Positions 36,377 through 45,577 of a stretch of 64,000 nt of DNA are shown one piece after another (the stretch's first letter is position 1; every line of letters starts with the position of its first letter). The notes beneath the pieces are model-generated. The model had not been told where the DNA came from. It made no database searches and saw only the letters and a list, made by a program, of their open reading frames with translations. The stretch lies in contig NZ_SJKA01000008.1 in the NCBI RefSeq assembly GCF_004331435.1, forward strand, positions 124,001 to 188,000. Reading direction: 5' to 3'. The stretch comes from Kribbella sindirgiensis (GTDB taxonomy: Bacteria; Actinomycetota; Actinomycetes; Propionibacteriales; Kribbellaceae). The translations under genes were made by a program, and so were the position numbers.

Positions 36377-37620
36377 CAGCGGATCCTGCTGCCGACCGCT
36401 GCGATGGCAGCCTCGACCATCCCCCGCACGCGCTCCTGCGCGCCGTCCCGCGCCTGCCGCGCAACTTCGGCCGCGGCCGGTCGGTCGTCGGCGATCTTCC
36501 GCAGGAGTTGCCCGGCCGCAACGTCGGCCCCAGGTCCCAACTCGACGAACGGCAGGCCGAGATCGTTGTACATCTGGCCCTTGATCGTGTCGGTCGGCTG
36601 CCGCAGGTAGACCGACGGAACACCTTCCGCCAACGCGATCAGAGGTGAGTGGCACTCCATGCTGACGACGGCGCCGGCCTGGCGGTACACCGCGGCCGCC
36701 TCGGTCAGGTCCCAGAACCGCGGCAAGATGTGGACCAGGTCGGCCACGTCGGCAGGGAATGTCCCCGCGAACTCGGCCTCGGCGAGTTCCATCGCATAGC
36801 TCATCTCCGGCACGACGAGCGCCGGCTCGCCAGTGGCTCGCACCCATCCGATCACGGTCTGCCGCAGAACGTCCAAGTCGGACTTCAGATAGCCCGCGTT
36901 GTAGGCCGTCCGGCGAACATCCTCGGCCGCGGGCGGGTAGTTCCGGATCTGGTGGTACGGCGTGAAACGCAGCCGCGGTACGACGCAGAGGAAGCGACCG
37001 GGCTTCAACCCGTACTCCGCGAGAACCGCCTGGCCGTCGCCGTCGTCGACCACGTCGAACATCACGGTCGCGTCCGGACCGAACGCGATGGTGGGCGCCC
37101 CGAGGTCCTGGCCGGCCAGGAACCGCTCGGTCAACGAGTCCCGGCAGTAGACGAACGCGGCCGTGTCGAGTACCTCGCGCTGGTGCTCGGTAAGCAGGTC
37201 ACCGTCGATCGCGCTGATCATGCTCGCCGCCCGCGCCAGCGTCGAGCCGTACGGCCGGAGCGGATCGACTGTGACCCCGAAAACGCCGTGCGGCTTTCCG
37301 GTCCGCCGATGCCATTCGGCGACCTCCACCTGCGCAACGAGCGACGGCCCCGACCCGTGGACCAAAAGGTCGCCTTCGGCAAACAACCGTTCCAGCGCGG
37401 GGCTGAGCGCCTCGCCGGGCACGACGCGGTCCTCGACGATCTCGACGTCCGGAAAGTAGCGGCCGAGCATCCGCCGTACGTTCTCGTCGATGCTGCGAGC
37501 CCACAGCGTCAGCTTCGCTTCCGGTGCGTAGCGCTGAAAGGCCCGGAGCGCGCCCGGCGTATGGGCGACGTCGCCGATGTTGACGGTTTGCCAGCCGGAG
37601 ACGAGAACGACGTGAACCAT
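36376..37620 (-). CDS. polysaccharide pyruvyl transferase family protein
   Basis: A 414-residue protein of the CsaB/PssM-type pyruvyl transferase fold: N-terminal WQTVNIGDVAHTPGALRAF, VHGSGPSL, a middle domain and the late VVSMECHSPLIALAEGVPSV that resembles the family's HGxxxA binding loop. Classical members add pyruvate ketals to cell-wall or exopolysaccharides. Here it heads the ABC importer operon of a degradation locus, so it may act on an imported sugar or be a diverged enzyme. The ATG at 37620 is chosen over an upstream in-frame ATG because it begins the fold. Confidence 0.8.
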   Translation of the reverse strand: MVHVVLVSGWQTVNIGDVAHTPGALRAFQRYAPEAKLTLWARSIDENVRRMLGRYFPDVEIVEDRVVPGEALSPALERLFAEGDLLVHGSGPSLVAQVEVAEWHRRTGKPHGVFGVTVDPLRPYGSTLARAASMISAIDGDLLTEHQREVLDTAAFVYCRDSLTERFLAGQDLGAPTIAFGPDATVMFDVVDDGDGQAVLAEYGLKPGRFLCVVPRLRFTPYHQIRNYPPAAEDVRRTAYNAGYLKSDLDVLRQTVIGWVRATGEPALVVPEMSYAMELAEAEFAGTFPADVADLVHILPRFWDLTEAAAVYRQAGAVVSMECHSPLIALAEGVPSVYLRQPTDTIKGQMYNDLGLPFVELGPGADVAAGQLLRKIADDRPAAAEVARQARDGAQERVRGMVEAAIAAVGSRIR

Positions 37621-37699
37621 GAGGATCCCTGTCCAGCCCATCCCGAGCATCGGTGGGCTTTACGGTCGATTCGGAGCTACTAGGCGAGCATCATGCCGA

Positions 37700-37717
37700 T
37701 GATTCATCGGTTAATCA
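37700..37717. promoter_or_regulatory. 18-bp LacI-type operator upstream of the ABC operon
   Basis: TGATTCATCGGTTAATCA: five-base perfect ends and a central CG, 14 of 18 positions symmetric, the format of LacI/GalR operators. It sits 80 bases before the pyruvyl-transferase start, between that gene and the LacI gene. Confidence 0.6.
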
Positions 37718-37762
37718 AGACCCGACGAGTGCGCCGATCGTGACTTCTCGACAGGTGGGCGC

Positions 37763-38776
37763 TCAGCCGGCGTACGGTGCTGTCGATCCTCGATCGATCA
37801 GTTTCGGCGCCGGTCGCGTCACCAGTGCCGACTGGACGCGGCGGCCGTCGATCAACCGGCGCAGGGTCGTATAGGCGCGCATTCCGGCTTGCTGCACAGG
37901 CATCCGGACCGTGCTCGGTGCCGGCCGCATGGCGTCCGCGATGGGCAGATCCTGGTACACGACGATCGACAGATCGTCGGGAATCCGCAGGCCGAGATCG
38001 ATCACCGCCGCGATCGCTCCCGGTGCCGCGACGATGTTGTCGATGATCAGCGCGGACGGTGGCCGGGCCGAGCCCAGGAGCTCGCGCGTCGCGGCCGCGA
38101 GGTCCGACGGCTCGTAGCCGACCTGCTTGACCAGCGACCGGTCGAAGCGCACGCCCGCTGCCCGCAACGCCGAGCGGTAGCCGTCGACCCGGGCGGTGCT
38201 GGCGATCGGGACAACGGGACCGCCGACCAGTGCGATCCGGCGGTGCCCGAGACCCAGCAGGTGCGTCGTGGCCAGACCGATCCCGGCCGCGTCGTCGATC
38301 CACACCGACACGGAGTCGTCCGGTCGCGGGTTCTGCAGGATCACGTACGGGATCGACCGCTTGGTGAGTTCCTCGGCGGTCTCGGTCCCCCATTGAGTGG
38401 ACCGCAACAACACCCCGTCGACCATGCCCGTGCCGACGATCCGGCTCATCAAGTGGCTGCCCGGCTCGATCCACAGCGCGTCGGCCAGCAAGAGCACGTC
38501 ACCGTGTTCCTCGGCGGCCGTATGCATGCCACGAATCGCCAACTCGAAGACCGGGTTCGCGATCTTCGGCACCACCGCTGCGATCACTCCCGATCTGGAC
38601 AGTCGCAGCGACTGCGCGGCGTGGTTGACGCGATAGCCCGTGTCCTGGATCGCCTGCTCGACGCGCAGCCGGGTCGCCTCGCTCATCCGGACGTTGCCGC
38701 GAGCCCCGGAGATCACCGCGGAAACCACGGCCGTGGACACCCCGGCCCGCTTCGCAATGTCCTTGAGCGTGGTCAT
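37763..38776 (-). CDS. LacI-family regulator of the polysaccharide locus (1)
   Basis: A 337-residue LacI/GalR repressor: HTH and hinge (TLKDIAKRAGVSTAVVSAVI, MSEATRLRVEQAIQDTGYRV, AAQSLRLSRSG) and a periplasmic-binding-like sensor domain ending in the typical STVRMPVQQAG. The paralogue at 42377 shares the unusual AVVSAV start and the RMSEATR hinge. It lies between the heparinase-like gene and the ABC operon on the same strand. It probably responds to an unsaturated oligosaccharide or sugar acid. Confidence 0.93.
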   Translation of the reverse strand: MTTLKDIAKRAGVSTAVVSAVISGARGNVRMSEATRLRVEQAIQDTGYRVNHAAQSLRLSRSGVIAAVVPKIANPVFELAIRGMHTAAEEHGDVLLLADALWIEPGSHLMSRIVGTGMVDGVLLRSTQWGTETAEELTKRSIPYVILQNPRPDDSVSVWIDDAAGIGLATTHLLGLGHRRIALVGGPVVPIASTARVDGYRSALRAAGVRFDRSLVKQVGYEPSDLAAATRELLGSARPPSALIIDNIVAAPGAIAAVIDLGLRIPDDLSIVVYQDLPIADAMRPAPSTVRMPVQQAGMRAYTTLRRLIDGRRVQSALVTRPAPKLIDRGSTAPYAG

Positions 38777-38825
38777 GCCGCCAGCCTAACGAAGTCCACC
38801 TCCCAACTGGCCCCGGCCGCGAAGT

Positions 38826-41800
38826 TCAGTCCGGACGGACGCGCTGTCGCTCGCAGGAGCGTGCGACAGCGACGTTCTCGAACGTGCTCTCCGTGGATGC
38901 GTAGAGCCCGACGCCGCCGTTGCGGACAACAGTGTCGCGACCTTCCAGGATCTGAACGCCGTTCAGCGTGACGGTGATGCGGTCACCTTGGATCGCTCCA
39001 CCGAGTTCGACGGGACCTGTCAACGGGTTGCTGAGGGATACCGTGCCCACCGTGACCGGACCCGACGCGTGAGCCTCGCGGACGATACTCGCGTACTGCG
39101 TTCCCTGGCTCGTCTTGCCGAGGTGGATCCGGTACCCATAGGAGTCCGAGGTGTCTCGCAGCGAGATGCCCGCCGTACCGACGGATCCGTTGATCGTGAC
39201 CGTGGCCTTCGCAGCAAAGTCGCACGTCTCGGAGAAGCGTGACGGCAGCGTCGAGTCGGCCAGGACGTGCGCCCTGCCATCGGTAGGCGTGAGCGTCAAC
39301 TGGCCCGAGTTGACCGATGCCTTTCCCGCGATACCCCGCCAATTGGCCTGGTCGAGCCCTTCCTTGATCGTGATGTTGTCGAAGGCCGCGGCCCGGCCAT
39401 GCGTGGAGACGGCGGCGCCACCCGTCGGCAGTTGCGCGTCGTCTGCGGAGATCGACGTGTTGCCCACTGTGGCGATCAGATGCTTCCCGACTGCGGACAC
39501 GGTCAGCGCGTGCGCGCTGTCTGCGGTGATGGGCAGCTCGGTCTCCGCGAGAACGGTAGACGTCGCGTTGTAAACCTTCACGAGCTGCAGCTTCGCGCCA
39601 CCCGACGTACTGACGACATCGGCCCGGTAGTAGTTGCGGGAGTCGTGATACCGGAACGCCAGACCGGTCGTTGCCGTCGTCTGGTTTCTTGTCCCCGGAA
39701 CGATGTCGGCAGTCACGATCACGTCATCCGGTACGTCCTGCTGCACCGCCAACGACTGCGTGTCTGTGCCCGAGGTCTGCACCAGCTGCGCGCCGCCGAG
39801 CTCCCAGGTGCCTTGCACCGGCGTCCAGCCGTCAAAGGAACTATTGAAGTCGTAGACGGTGCTGTCCAGGCTCGTGTCGGTGAACTTTTCGTTGAGCAAC
39901 GGCTTCGGGGCGAAAGCTGCCTTGGCCGAGACGGTGACGAGGTTGCCGGTGCGGGTGAACGCGGTCGGGGTGCCGTTGATCTTCACCGCGCGTGCCTTCG
40001 GCGCGTTGATCGTGAGGGTGCCGGTGAAGGGGTCCCCGAGCGAGATCTGGGCGGTAGCGCCCTTCAGTTCCACACTGATGTCGGACACAACTCCGGAGGA
40101 TTTGACGACGGTGTCCCCGTCGTCGACCAGCGACGATCCCTGGGTCAGCGCGTACCGCGTCAGCCCGCCGCCCTTGGCACGCTCGAGGTAGGCGGTCTCG
40201 GCGTTGGTCGCGGCGTCGCCGAACTGCCTGGCCGAGGGAATCGCCTCGCGCGACAAGTAGAAGCGGCCGGTCGCCTTCGGCAGGTCGATCTTCATCGCGC
40301 TGGCCACGGCGTGATCCACCTGAGGCAGTTCGATGCGCGACGCCTTGACCGACGGCGCGGCGCCGGCCTTGCCGGGAACCACGACCGTGTCCACTCCCGT
40401 AGCGCCGGTGGCGGACCAGTCGTACGACAGGTAGTCGACGTCGGTGAGAACCTGCTCGCCCACGCGCACGGCGCCGTTCTTGTGGACGTTCGACGTGAGG
40501 TCGGCGCCGGCCGAGGCCACGGGGACCAGCTGTACGCCGGCAACCGGTGGGGCGCCGGGCACCGTGTCGAACCCGACCGTGGCGACGTTCGTGTTCGGGT
40601 CGACGGTGACAGGATCGCCAGGGAAGTGCCAGAGCTGCCGGTAGTCGTGCGTGCCGGTGTCACCCGTCAGGTCATCGGAGACGACCCAGAAGCCGGGCTT
40701 GACGAAGTAGACGACGCGATCGTGCGCGATCGGCCGGTAGGCCTGTGTCTTACCGCGGTAGATGTCGAGACCCGCGTTCGAGCGCCACAGCGACGTCGAG
40801 CGGGGCAGGCCGGCGGGCTGCGGTTGGCCGTCGACCTCGACGGTGTTGTGCGCCTCGGTCGTGCGGCGCATCCAGTCGTTCGTCGGTGTCGCGCTGTAGT
40901 CCCCCGCTCCGGGGTCGACGATCAACGGACGCCCGTACGCCGCCATCACCAGGCTGAGGTCGTCGGGATGCCGATGCGAGGCCGTATAGCTGGAGTTCTG
41001 GTTGTTGATCAGCATGTACTGGGCGTTGGCGTCCCACCCGGACCGCTGGACCGCATAGCTGATCGGGAACACCGTGGACGACAGCGTCGGGGCGGTCCCT
41101 TCGGTGCGCCCGGAGGCGACCCAGGTGAAGTCGGACCAGGAGTTGCGCTCACCGGTCTTCCGAATCGCGCTCTCGCCTGCGTCCGTGTTCGGAGAGTCCC
41201 CGACGAGCGCGGTCTCGAGATTCGGCATACGGGTCGCGAACAGCGCATCCGCGATCCAATCCGCGGACCGAACAACCCCGGCGGGCAGCGTTCGCCCGTT
41301 GGCACCCGCTACGTCCATCATCGTGTTGATCAGATCCGCCACGTAGGCCTGATAGTTGAACGTCGGCTCGCGGTACACGCCGTCGCCCTTCACCCAGGCG
41401 CGCAGGAACCGCTCGACCGAGCGCACCGCGAACGGCTCCCAGGTGAAGGATCCCGAGAACTCGGGCAGATAGACGGCCGCGACGTAGATCGAGCGGGCCA
41501 TCGAGACGTACCAGTTGTTTCCGACGTGGATCTGCAGCACACTCGCGAGGCGATCCGTCGTCGCGTGCACGCCGGACAGGTACGCCACGAGGTCGTTCGC
41601 GTCGATGCTCGGCTCCGTCCGGAACACGGAGAACGAGCTGACGAGCTGGGCCAGCCGCTTGCCGCCCGAAAGGTTGCGGTTCTGCGGCCAGCTCGGATTG
41701 TCGGCGAAGAAGTCCAGTGAGATGTCCATCCACGCCGACGCGTACTCCGCACGCTTCCGCGGGTCGCTCTCCTTCAGATACGCGCTCGTCAGCGTCGACA

Positions 41801-42254
41801 TGAACGTGAAGTCACTCATCAGAACCTGCGCGCTCCCTGGGATGGTCTCCGTCCCGCCCCAGAGGTCCGCCCAGTCCACGTCGATCCGCTGCTCGGCGTC
41901 GTTGTAGAAGTCACGGGTCACGGTGCCGAACCGGAAGATCCCTGCCGCCAATTCGTCGGCGGTCGCGTCACCTCCCCCTCCCCCGCCGACACCCGGGTAC
42001 TCGATGCCCGCGCGGCCTGCGTAGTAGGCCTTGAGCTCGGCGGCGGCGCCCGCCTCATCACCGGCGGCAAGCTCCGCCGCGACCCGGGCGAGCCCCGGAC
42101 GTGTCAGGTCGAGCAGCTCACCGAGATCCGACATACCGGTCGTGGCGGCCCGGGCCGGCGACAGCCCCGCCACCATCAGAGCCACCGCGGCTGTCGTCGC
42201 AGCCCACGCACGGACACGGCGGCGAGTGCTCCGCCGAAGATGTCTTCGTTGCAT
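38826..42254 (-). CDS. secreted heparinase II/III-family lyase with C-terminal binding domains
   Basis: A 1142-residue exported enzyme. A basic signal peptide ends near residue 36 (SPARA). Residues about 50-400 are an alpha-toroid; about 410-660 is the heparinase II/III beta-sandwich with SHRHPDDLSLVMAAYGRPL and VDPGAGDY. A further beta region (660-800) and two LamG/jelly-roll-like modules follow (about 800-980 with SSFDGWTPVQGTWELGGA; 980-1135). Such enzymes cleave glycosaminoglycans, alginate or other uronates at the cell surface, and the extra modules probably bind glycan. At 1142 residues it is well above the family's usual 600-800. Confidence 0.9.
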   Translation of the reverse strand: MQRRHLRRSTRRRVRAWAATTAAVALMVAGLSPARAATTGMSDLGELLDLTRPGLARVAAELAAGDEAGAAAELKAYYAGRAGIEYPGVGGGGGGDATADELAAGIFRFGTVTRDFYNDAEQRIDVDWADLWGGTETIPGSAQVLMSDFTFMSTLTSAYLKESDPRKRAEYASAWMDISLDFFADNPSWPQNRNLSGGKRLAQLVSSFSVFRTEPSIDANDLVAYLSGVHATTDRLASVLQIHVGNNWYVSMARSIYVAAVYLPEFSGSFTWEPFAVRSVERFLRAWVKGDGVYREPTFNYQAYVADLINTMMDVAGANGRTLPAGVVRSADWIADALFATRMPNLETALVGDSPNTDAGESAIRKTGERNSWSDFTWVASGRTEGTAPTLSSTVFPISYAVQRSGWDANAQYMLINNQNSSYTASHRHPDDLSLVMAAYGRPLIVDPGAGDYSATPTNDWMRRTTEAHNTVEVDGQPQPAGLPRSTSLWRSNAGLDIYRGKTQAYRPIAHDRVVYFVKPGFWVVSDDLTGDTGTHDYRQLWHFPGDPVTVDPNTNVATVGFDTVPGAPPVAGVQLVPVASAGADLTSNVHKNGAVRVGEQVLTDVDYLSYDWSATGATGVDTVVVPGKAGAAPSVKASRIELPQVDHAVASAMKIDLPKATGRFYLSREAIPSARQFGDAATNAETAYLERAKGGGLTRYALTQGSSLVDDGDTVVKSSGVVSDISVELKGATAQISLGDPFTGTLTINAPKARAVKINGTPTAFTRTGNLVTVSAKAAFAPKPLLNEKFTDTSLDSTVYDFNSSFDGWTPVQGTWELGGAQLVQTSGTDTQSLAVQQDVPDDVIVTADIVPGTRNQTTATTGLAFRYHDSRNYYRADVVSTSGGAKLQLVKVYNATSTVLAETELPITADSAHALTVSAVGKHLIATVGNTSISADDAQLPTGGAAVSTHGRAAAFDNITIKEGLDQANWRGIAGKASVNSGQLTLTPTDGRAHVLADSTLPSRFSETCDFAAKATVTINGSVGTAGISLRDTSDSYGYRIHLGKTSQGTQYASIVREAHASGPVTVGTVSLSNPLTGPVELGGAIQGDRITVTLNGVQILEGRDTVVRNGGVGLYASTESTFENVAVARSCERQRVRPD

Positions 42255-42311
42255 CCCATCTCCTCATGACACGTGAGAGTTCTCGCTGAGTCCGAGCCGA
42301 GGCCAGTTAGG

Positions 42312-42329
42312 TGACGTATCGTTAATTCA
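42312..42329. promoter_or_regulatory. 18-bp LacI-type operator upstream of lacI (2)
   Basis: TGACGTATCGTTAATTCA: TGA...TCA ends, central CG, 12 of 18 positions symmetric. It lies between the divergent heparinase II/III and LacI genes. The half-site TGACGTATCG recurs, inverted, downstream of the LacI gene (43463-43480). Confidence 0.6.
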
Positions 42330-42376
42330 CCGTAGGCTTGGTTGAGACGTTACGTCAACGGTTCGAGGAGGCATGC

Positions 42377-43378
42377 GTGACAACGCAACGGGACATCGCC
42401 CGCACAGCGGGCGTATCGGTCGCGGTGGTGTCGGCCGTGCTGAACGGCACGACCCACACCCGGATGAGCGAGGCCACCCGCGCGCGGGTCCTCCAGGCCA
42501 TGGAGAACCTCGACTACCAGCCCAACCAAGCGGCCCGGTCCCTGCGACTGAACCGCACCGGCATGATCGCGCTGATCCTCCACAAGCTCGACAATCCCGT
42601 CTACGCCGACCTGCTGCGCGGTGTCTACGGGGCCGCCTCCGAGCACGGCGGGACAGTCCTGCTCGGCGACGCCGAGACGATGCGCTCGAGCAGCCAGTTC
42701 GTCACCCGGCTGCTCAGCCAGGGCACCGTCGACGGCATCCTGATCCGGGACGACCAGCTGTACGACGACGACGTGATGGCCGAGCTCCGCTCGCACCCCA
42801 AGCCGATTCTCAGCCTTGACCACGACCAGCACCACCCGTGGGTCGGCATCGACGACCGCCGCGCGGGCGAGATCGCGACCCGGTTCCTGCTCAACCTGCG
42901 CCATCGCCGGATCGCCTTCATCGGCGGCGCTCCCGGGCACGCGTTCCAGCAGCGCTACCTCGGGTATCAGCACGAAATGCAGCAGGCCGGCCTGGAACCG
43001 GCGCCGCACCTGGCCACCGGCTTCGGCGAACAGGCCGGCGCCGACGGCCTACGCCAAGCGCTCCAGTTGCCGGCCGCCCCGACCGCGCTCGTGGTGAACA
43101 ACATCATGAGCGCCGTCGGAGTCCTGGCCGCCGCCCACGACCTAGGCATCGCCGTACCCGACCAGCTGTCAGTCGTCGGCATCCACGACGTAGCCCTAAT
43201 GCAACACCTACGCCCAGCCGTAACCGCAGTCCGAATGCCCATGTACGAACTCGGCCAAGCCGGCGTCCACGCGCTCTACGACCTAATGGCAGGCAACCCC
43301 CACACCAGCGGCACCATCACCACCCCCGAGCCCGAACTCATCATCAGAGACTCAGCAACAACCCTGACCAACACCTGA
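42377..43378 (+). CDS. LacI-family regulator of the polysaccharide locus (2)
   Basis: A 333-residue LacI/GalR repressor. The GTG at 42377 is chosen because GAGGAGG lies six bases upstream and the HTH starts at once (TTQRDIARTAGVSVAVVSAV). The hinge is MSEATRARVLQAMENLDYQP and the effector domain ends in AVRMPMYELGQAG. It is divergent from the heparinase II/III gene with an 18-bp operator between them. It is paralogous to the regulator at 37763, so the two probably respond to different products of the same glycan. Confidence 0.93.
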   Translation: MTTQRDIARTAGVSVAVVSAVLNGTTHTRMSEATRARVLQAMENLDYQPNQAARSLRLNRTGMIALILHKLDNPVYADLLRGVYGAASEHGGTVLLGDAETMRSSSQFVTRLLSQGTVDGILIRDDQLYDDDVMAELRSHPKPILSLDHDQHHPWVGIDDRRAGEIATRFLLNLRHRRIAFIGGAPGHAFQQRYLGYQHEMQQAGLEPAPHLATGFGEQAGADGLRQALQLPAAPTALVVNNIMSAVGVLAAAHDLGIAVPDQLSVVGIHDVALMQHLRPAVTAVRMPMYELGQAGVHALYDLMAGNPHTSGTITTPEPELIIRDSATTLTNT

Positions 43379-43462
43379 CCAGCCACCGGCGACGCAGCAC
43401 CCGACTGCATCTCGCCAGCGCGGTTCGTCAACAACCAGCAAGCTCGAATCCCGACACCAAGC

Positions 43463-43480
43463 TGACATCACGATACGTCA
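43463..43480. promoter_or_regulatory. 18-bp LacI-type operator downstream of lacI (2)
   Basis: TGACATCACGATACGTCA, central CG, TGAC/GTCA ends. Its right half CGATACGTCA is the exact inverse of the TGACGTATCG half-site 1.15 kb upstream, so the LacI gene is flanked by related sites that could support looping. Confidence 0.5.
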
Positions 43481-43547
43481 CCGCAGCGCTTCACTCAAGA
43501 AGATGTACGCCGCGGCCGTTCCGCCGCCGTCGCGAGGTGCGCACTGA

Positions 43548-44150
43548 TCAGGTGGTCGCCGCCCGTACGCCGCGCAGGACGACGTCAAGCACTGCGTCAG
43601 CCTCGGCACGGGCGGCCTGGGGGTCGTCGGCGCGGGCAATGTAGAGGGCTGAGCCGTAGAGACCGCCGAGCGCGAGGTGGGCCAGCGCGTCGAGTGCGAC
43701 ACCGGGCAACGCACCGCTGGCCACCAGCGGCGTCAGCACGGTCCGCAGCATTGGCAACTCGACGCCTTCGGTGCCGCTGTCCCAGGCGCGTGCAGCCATC
43801 ACGGTCACACTGTCGATGATCACGACCCGCCTGAACGCCGGGCGCAGACAAGCATCGAGGAACGCGGACAGACCCGCTCGTACCGCGGCCCACGGATCCT
43901 CCTCGGCCAAGGCCGCGGCCATCACCGCGTCAGCGGTCTCGTCCAGCACCACGTCGTACACCGCCTTGAACAGCGCGTCCTTGTTACTGAAGTGGTGGTA
44001 GAGAGCGCCCTTCGCGAGACCTGCGCGCTGGACGATGTCGTCCATCGCGGTCGCTTTGTAGCCCTGCTCGACGAACCGCTCGCGCGCGATCCCGACCAGC
44101 AGCTCCCGGGTTGCCTCCGCCTGCCGTTCCCGCAGCCTCTTGACAGTCAC
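43548..44150 (-). CDS. TetR-family regulator
   Basis: A 200-residue TetR protein with HTH AGLAKGALYHHFSNKDALFKAV and a helical C-terminal domain of the kind that binds hydrophobic ligands. It starts at a GTG. It is divergent from the molybdopterin oxidoreductase/DUF2867 operon, with two GTCGGT-type repeats in the 65-base intergenic region, so local autoregulation is likely. Confidence 0.92.
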   Translation of the reverse strand: MTVKRLRERQAEATRELLVGIARERFVEQGYKATAMDDIVQRAGLAKGALYHHFSNKDALFKAVYDVVLDETADAVMAAALAEEDPWAAVRAGLSAFLDACLRPAFRRVVIIDSVTVMAARAWDSGTEGVELPMLRTVLTPLVASGALPGVALDALAHLALGGLYGSALYIARADDPQAARAEADAVLDVVLRGVRAATT

Positions 44151-44166
44151 CCGGAAAGCATAAAAG

Positions 44167-44198
44167 ACTGACCGCTAGTCGGTGACCGACCGTCGGTC
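44167..44198. promoter_or_regulatory. tandem TetR operator repeats
   Basis: ACTGAC-cgcta-GTCGGT (44167-44183) and GACCGAC-c-GTCGGTC (44184-44198, perfect seven-base arms) lie back to back between the divergent TetR and oxidoreductase genes, just before the oxidoreductase ribosome site. Confidence 0.65.
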
Positions 44199-44215
44199 GG
44201 TGAAGGAGGATTGTG

Positions 44216-44896
44216 ATGGTGCCACTTCCGCCCGGACAACGGAGCGTCGAGGGGTTCCCGCGATTCGGCACGCACCTGCACCGGCCGCCACCCGCGGTGC
44301 CAGACGATCCGGTGATCGCGATCAGCGGCGTGGTGCGCAAGCCGTCTGAGGTGCGGCTGCCGGAGCTCGCCACGCTGCCGCGGCGCGAGGTCGTCGCCGA
44401 CTTCCACTGCGTCTCAGGCTGGACGGCGACCGACCTGCAGTGGGAAGGGGTGCGGTTCGCCGATTTCTTTCGCGCCTTCGTCGAGCCGGCGCTCGACCCG
44501 GAGGTCTCCGTCAGCCACCTCGCGTTCGTGGGTCTGGACGGGATCAGCTCCGTGGTCGAACTGCAGGACGCGCTGGCGGACGACGTCCTGCTCGCGGACC
44601 GGGTGAACGGGGGCCTGCTCGGCGGCGACCACGGCGCGCCGATCCGGTTGGTCAGCCCTGCCCAGTACGGCTACATGAGCATCAAGCACCTGTGCCAGGT
44701 CGAGGTGTGTTCCGCGCTGCCGGCACATCGCCTCGATCGGAGCATCATCGGCCGGCTGATCGAGGGCCATCCCCGGGCTCGGGTCCGGCACGAGGAGCGC
44801 CACGGCCACATCCCGGGATGGCTGATCCGGCCGTTCTACCGTCCGCTGATCCGCCCCATCCGCGCCCTCTGCGCGAAAGGAACGCAAGACCGATGA
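44216..44896 (+). CDS. sulfite-oxidase-fold molybdopterin oxidoreductase
   Basis: A 226-residue protein of the oxidoreductase molybdopterin-binding (PF00174) fold: VVADFHCVSGWTATDLQWEG with the Cys expected to ligate molybdenum, SVVELQDALADDVLLAD and RLVSPAQYGYMSIKHLCQVE. It is the compact form without a dimerisation or heme domain and without a signal peptide. GAAGGAGG precedes GTG 44213/ATG 44216. It overlaps the DUF2867 gene (ATGA) and is controlled by the divergent TetR. The substrate is unknown. Confidence 0.88.
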   Translation: MVPLPPGQRSVEGFPRFGTHLHRPPPAVPDDPVIAISGVVRKPSEVRLPELATLPRREVVADFHCVSGWTATDLQWEGVRFADFFRAFVEPALDPEVSVSHLAFVGLDGISSVVELQDALADDVLLADRVNGGLLGGDHGAPIRLVSPAQYGYMSIKHLCQVEVCSALPAHRLDRSIIGRLIEGHPRARVRHEERHGHIPGWLIRPFYRPLIRPIRALCAKGTQDR

Positions 44897-45501
44897 GACT
44901 CCCCAACGATGTGCTGAAGACCCAGCACTGGATCATCGACGACATCGTGCCCGACTTCGACGTCGAGGACGTCTGGGCCCTTCCCGCCGAGGGCGGCGCG
45001 CACGACTTTCCAGCCGTTATCCAGGCGCAGGACTCCCTCGACTTTCCGGCGTCCGCGCCGCTGCCGGTGCGGTTGCTGTGGGGCATTCGCGATCTGCTCG
45101 GACGCGCGTTCGGACTGGGGCGCATTTCGACATCCGCAGACGCCGCCGGCGCCTGGCCACCCGTTCCCGGCACCGGCGAACCATCGCTGCTCGTGCGGCT
45201 CCCCGAGGACCTCCGCGACACGTCCCCAGCATCGCCGTTCACCGACAAGCCGTTCCGGCCGCTGTACCGCACGGACACCGAGCTCGCCGAGGAAATCTCC
45301 AACCGGACCATGTACGGCGTGATGCACCTGGCCTGGGTCGACCAGGGAAGCGGCCGCTACCGCGCGCAGATGACCGTCTACGTCAAACCCCGCGGCACCT
45401 TCGGCAAGGCATACATGGCCTTCATCAAGCCATTCCGCTATGCGATCGTCTATCCGGCACTCATGCGACACTTCGAACGAACCTGGTCACAACACCACTG
45501 A
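44893..45501 (+). CDS. DUF2867-family protein
   Basis: A 202-residue protein resembling DUF2867: HWIIDDIVPDFDVEDVWAL, FTDKPFRPLYRTDTELAEEI, GVMHLAWVDQGSGRYRAQMT and the end AFIKPFRYAIVYPALMRHFE. Members are often fused to or beside Rossmann-fold NAD-binding proteins; here it is coupled to the molybdopterin oxidoreductase by a four-base overlap. Biochemical role unknown. Confidence 0.8.
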   Translation: MRLPNDVLKTQHWIIDDIVPDFDVEDVWALPAEGGAHDFPAVIQAQDSLDFPASAPLPVRLLWGIRDLLGRAFGLGRISTSADAAGAWPPVPGTGEPSLLVRLPEDLRDTSPASPFTDKPFRPLYRTDTELAEEISNRTMYGVMHLAWVDQGSGRYRAQMTVYVKPRGTFGKAYMAFIKPFRYAIVYPALMRHFERTWSQHH

Positions 45502-45577
45502 CGAGCGACGACGACGGCCGGGCTTGATAACCCTGGCGATCACCAAGCGCTGGAGGCGCCCGCCGACCGCCGTTGGG

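Noticed and set aside
39267-41720. Plus-strand open frame of 817 codons
   Set aside because: Antisense to the heparinase II/III gene, very rich in Arg/Gly/Val/Asp and without any domain; the typical shadow of high-GC coding DNA.
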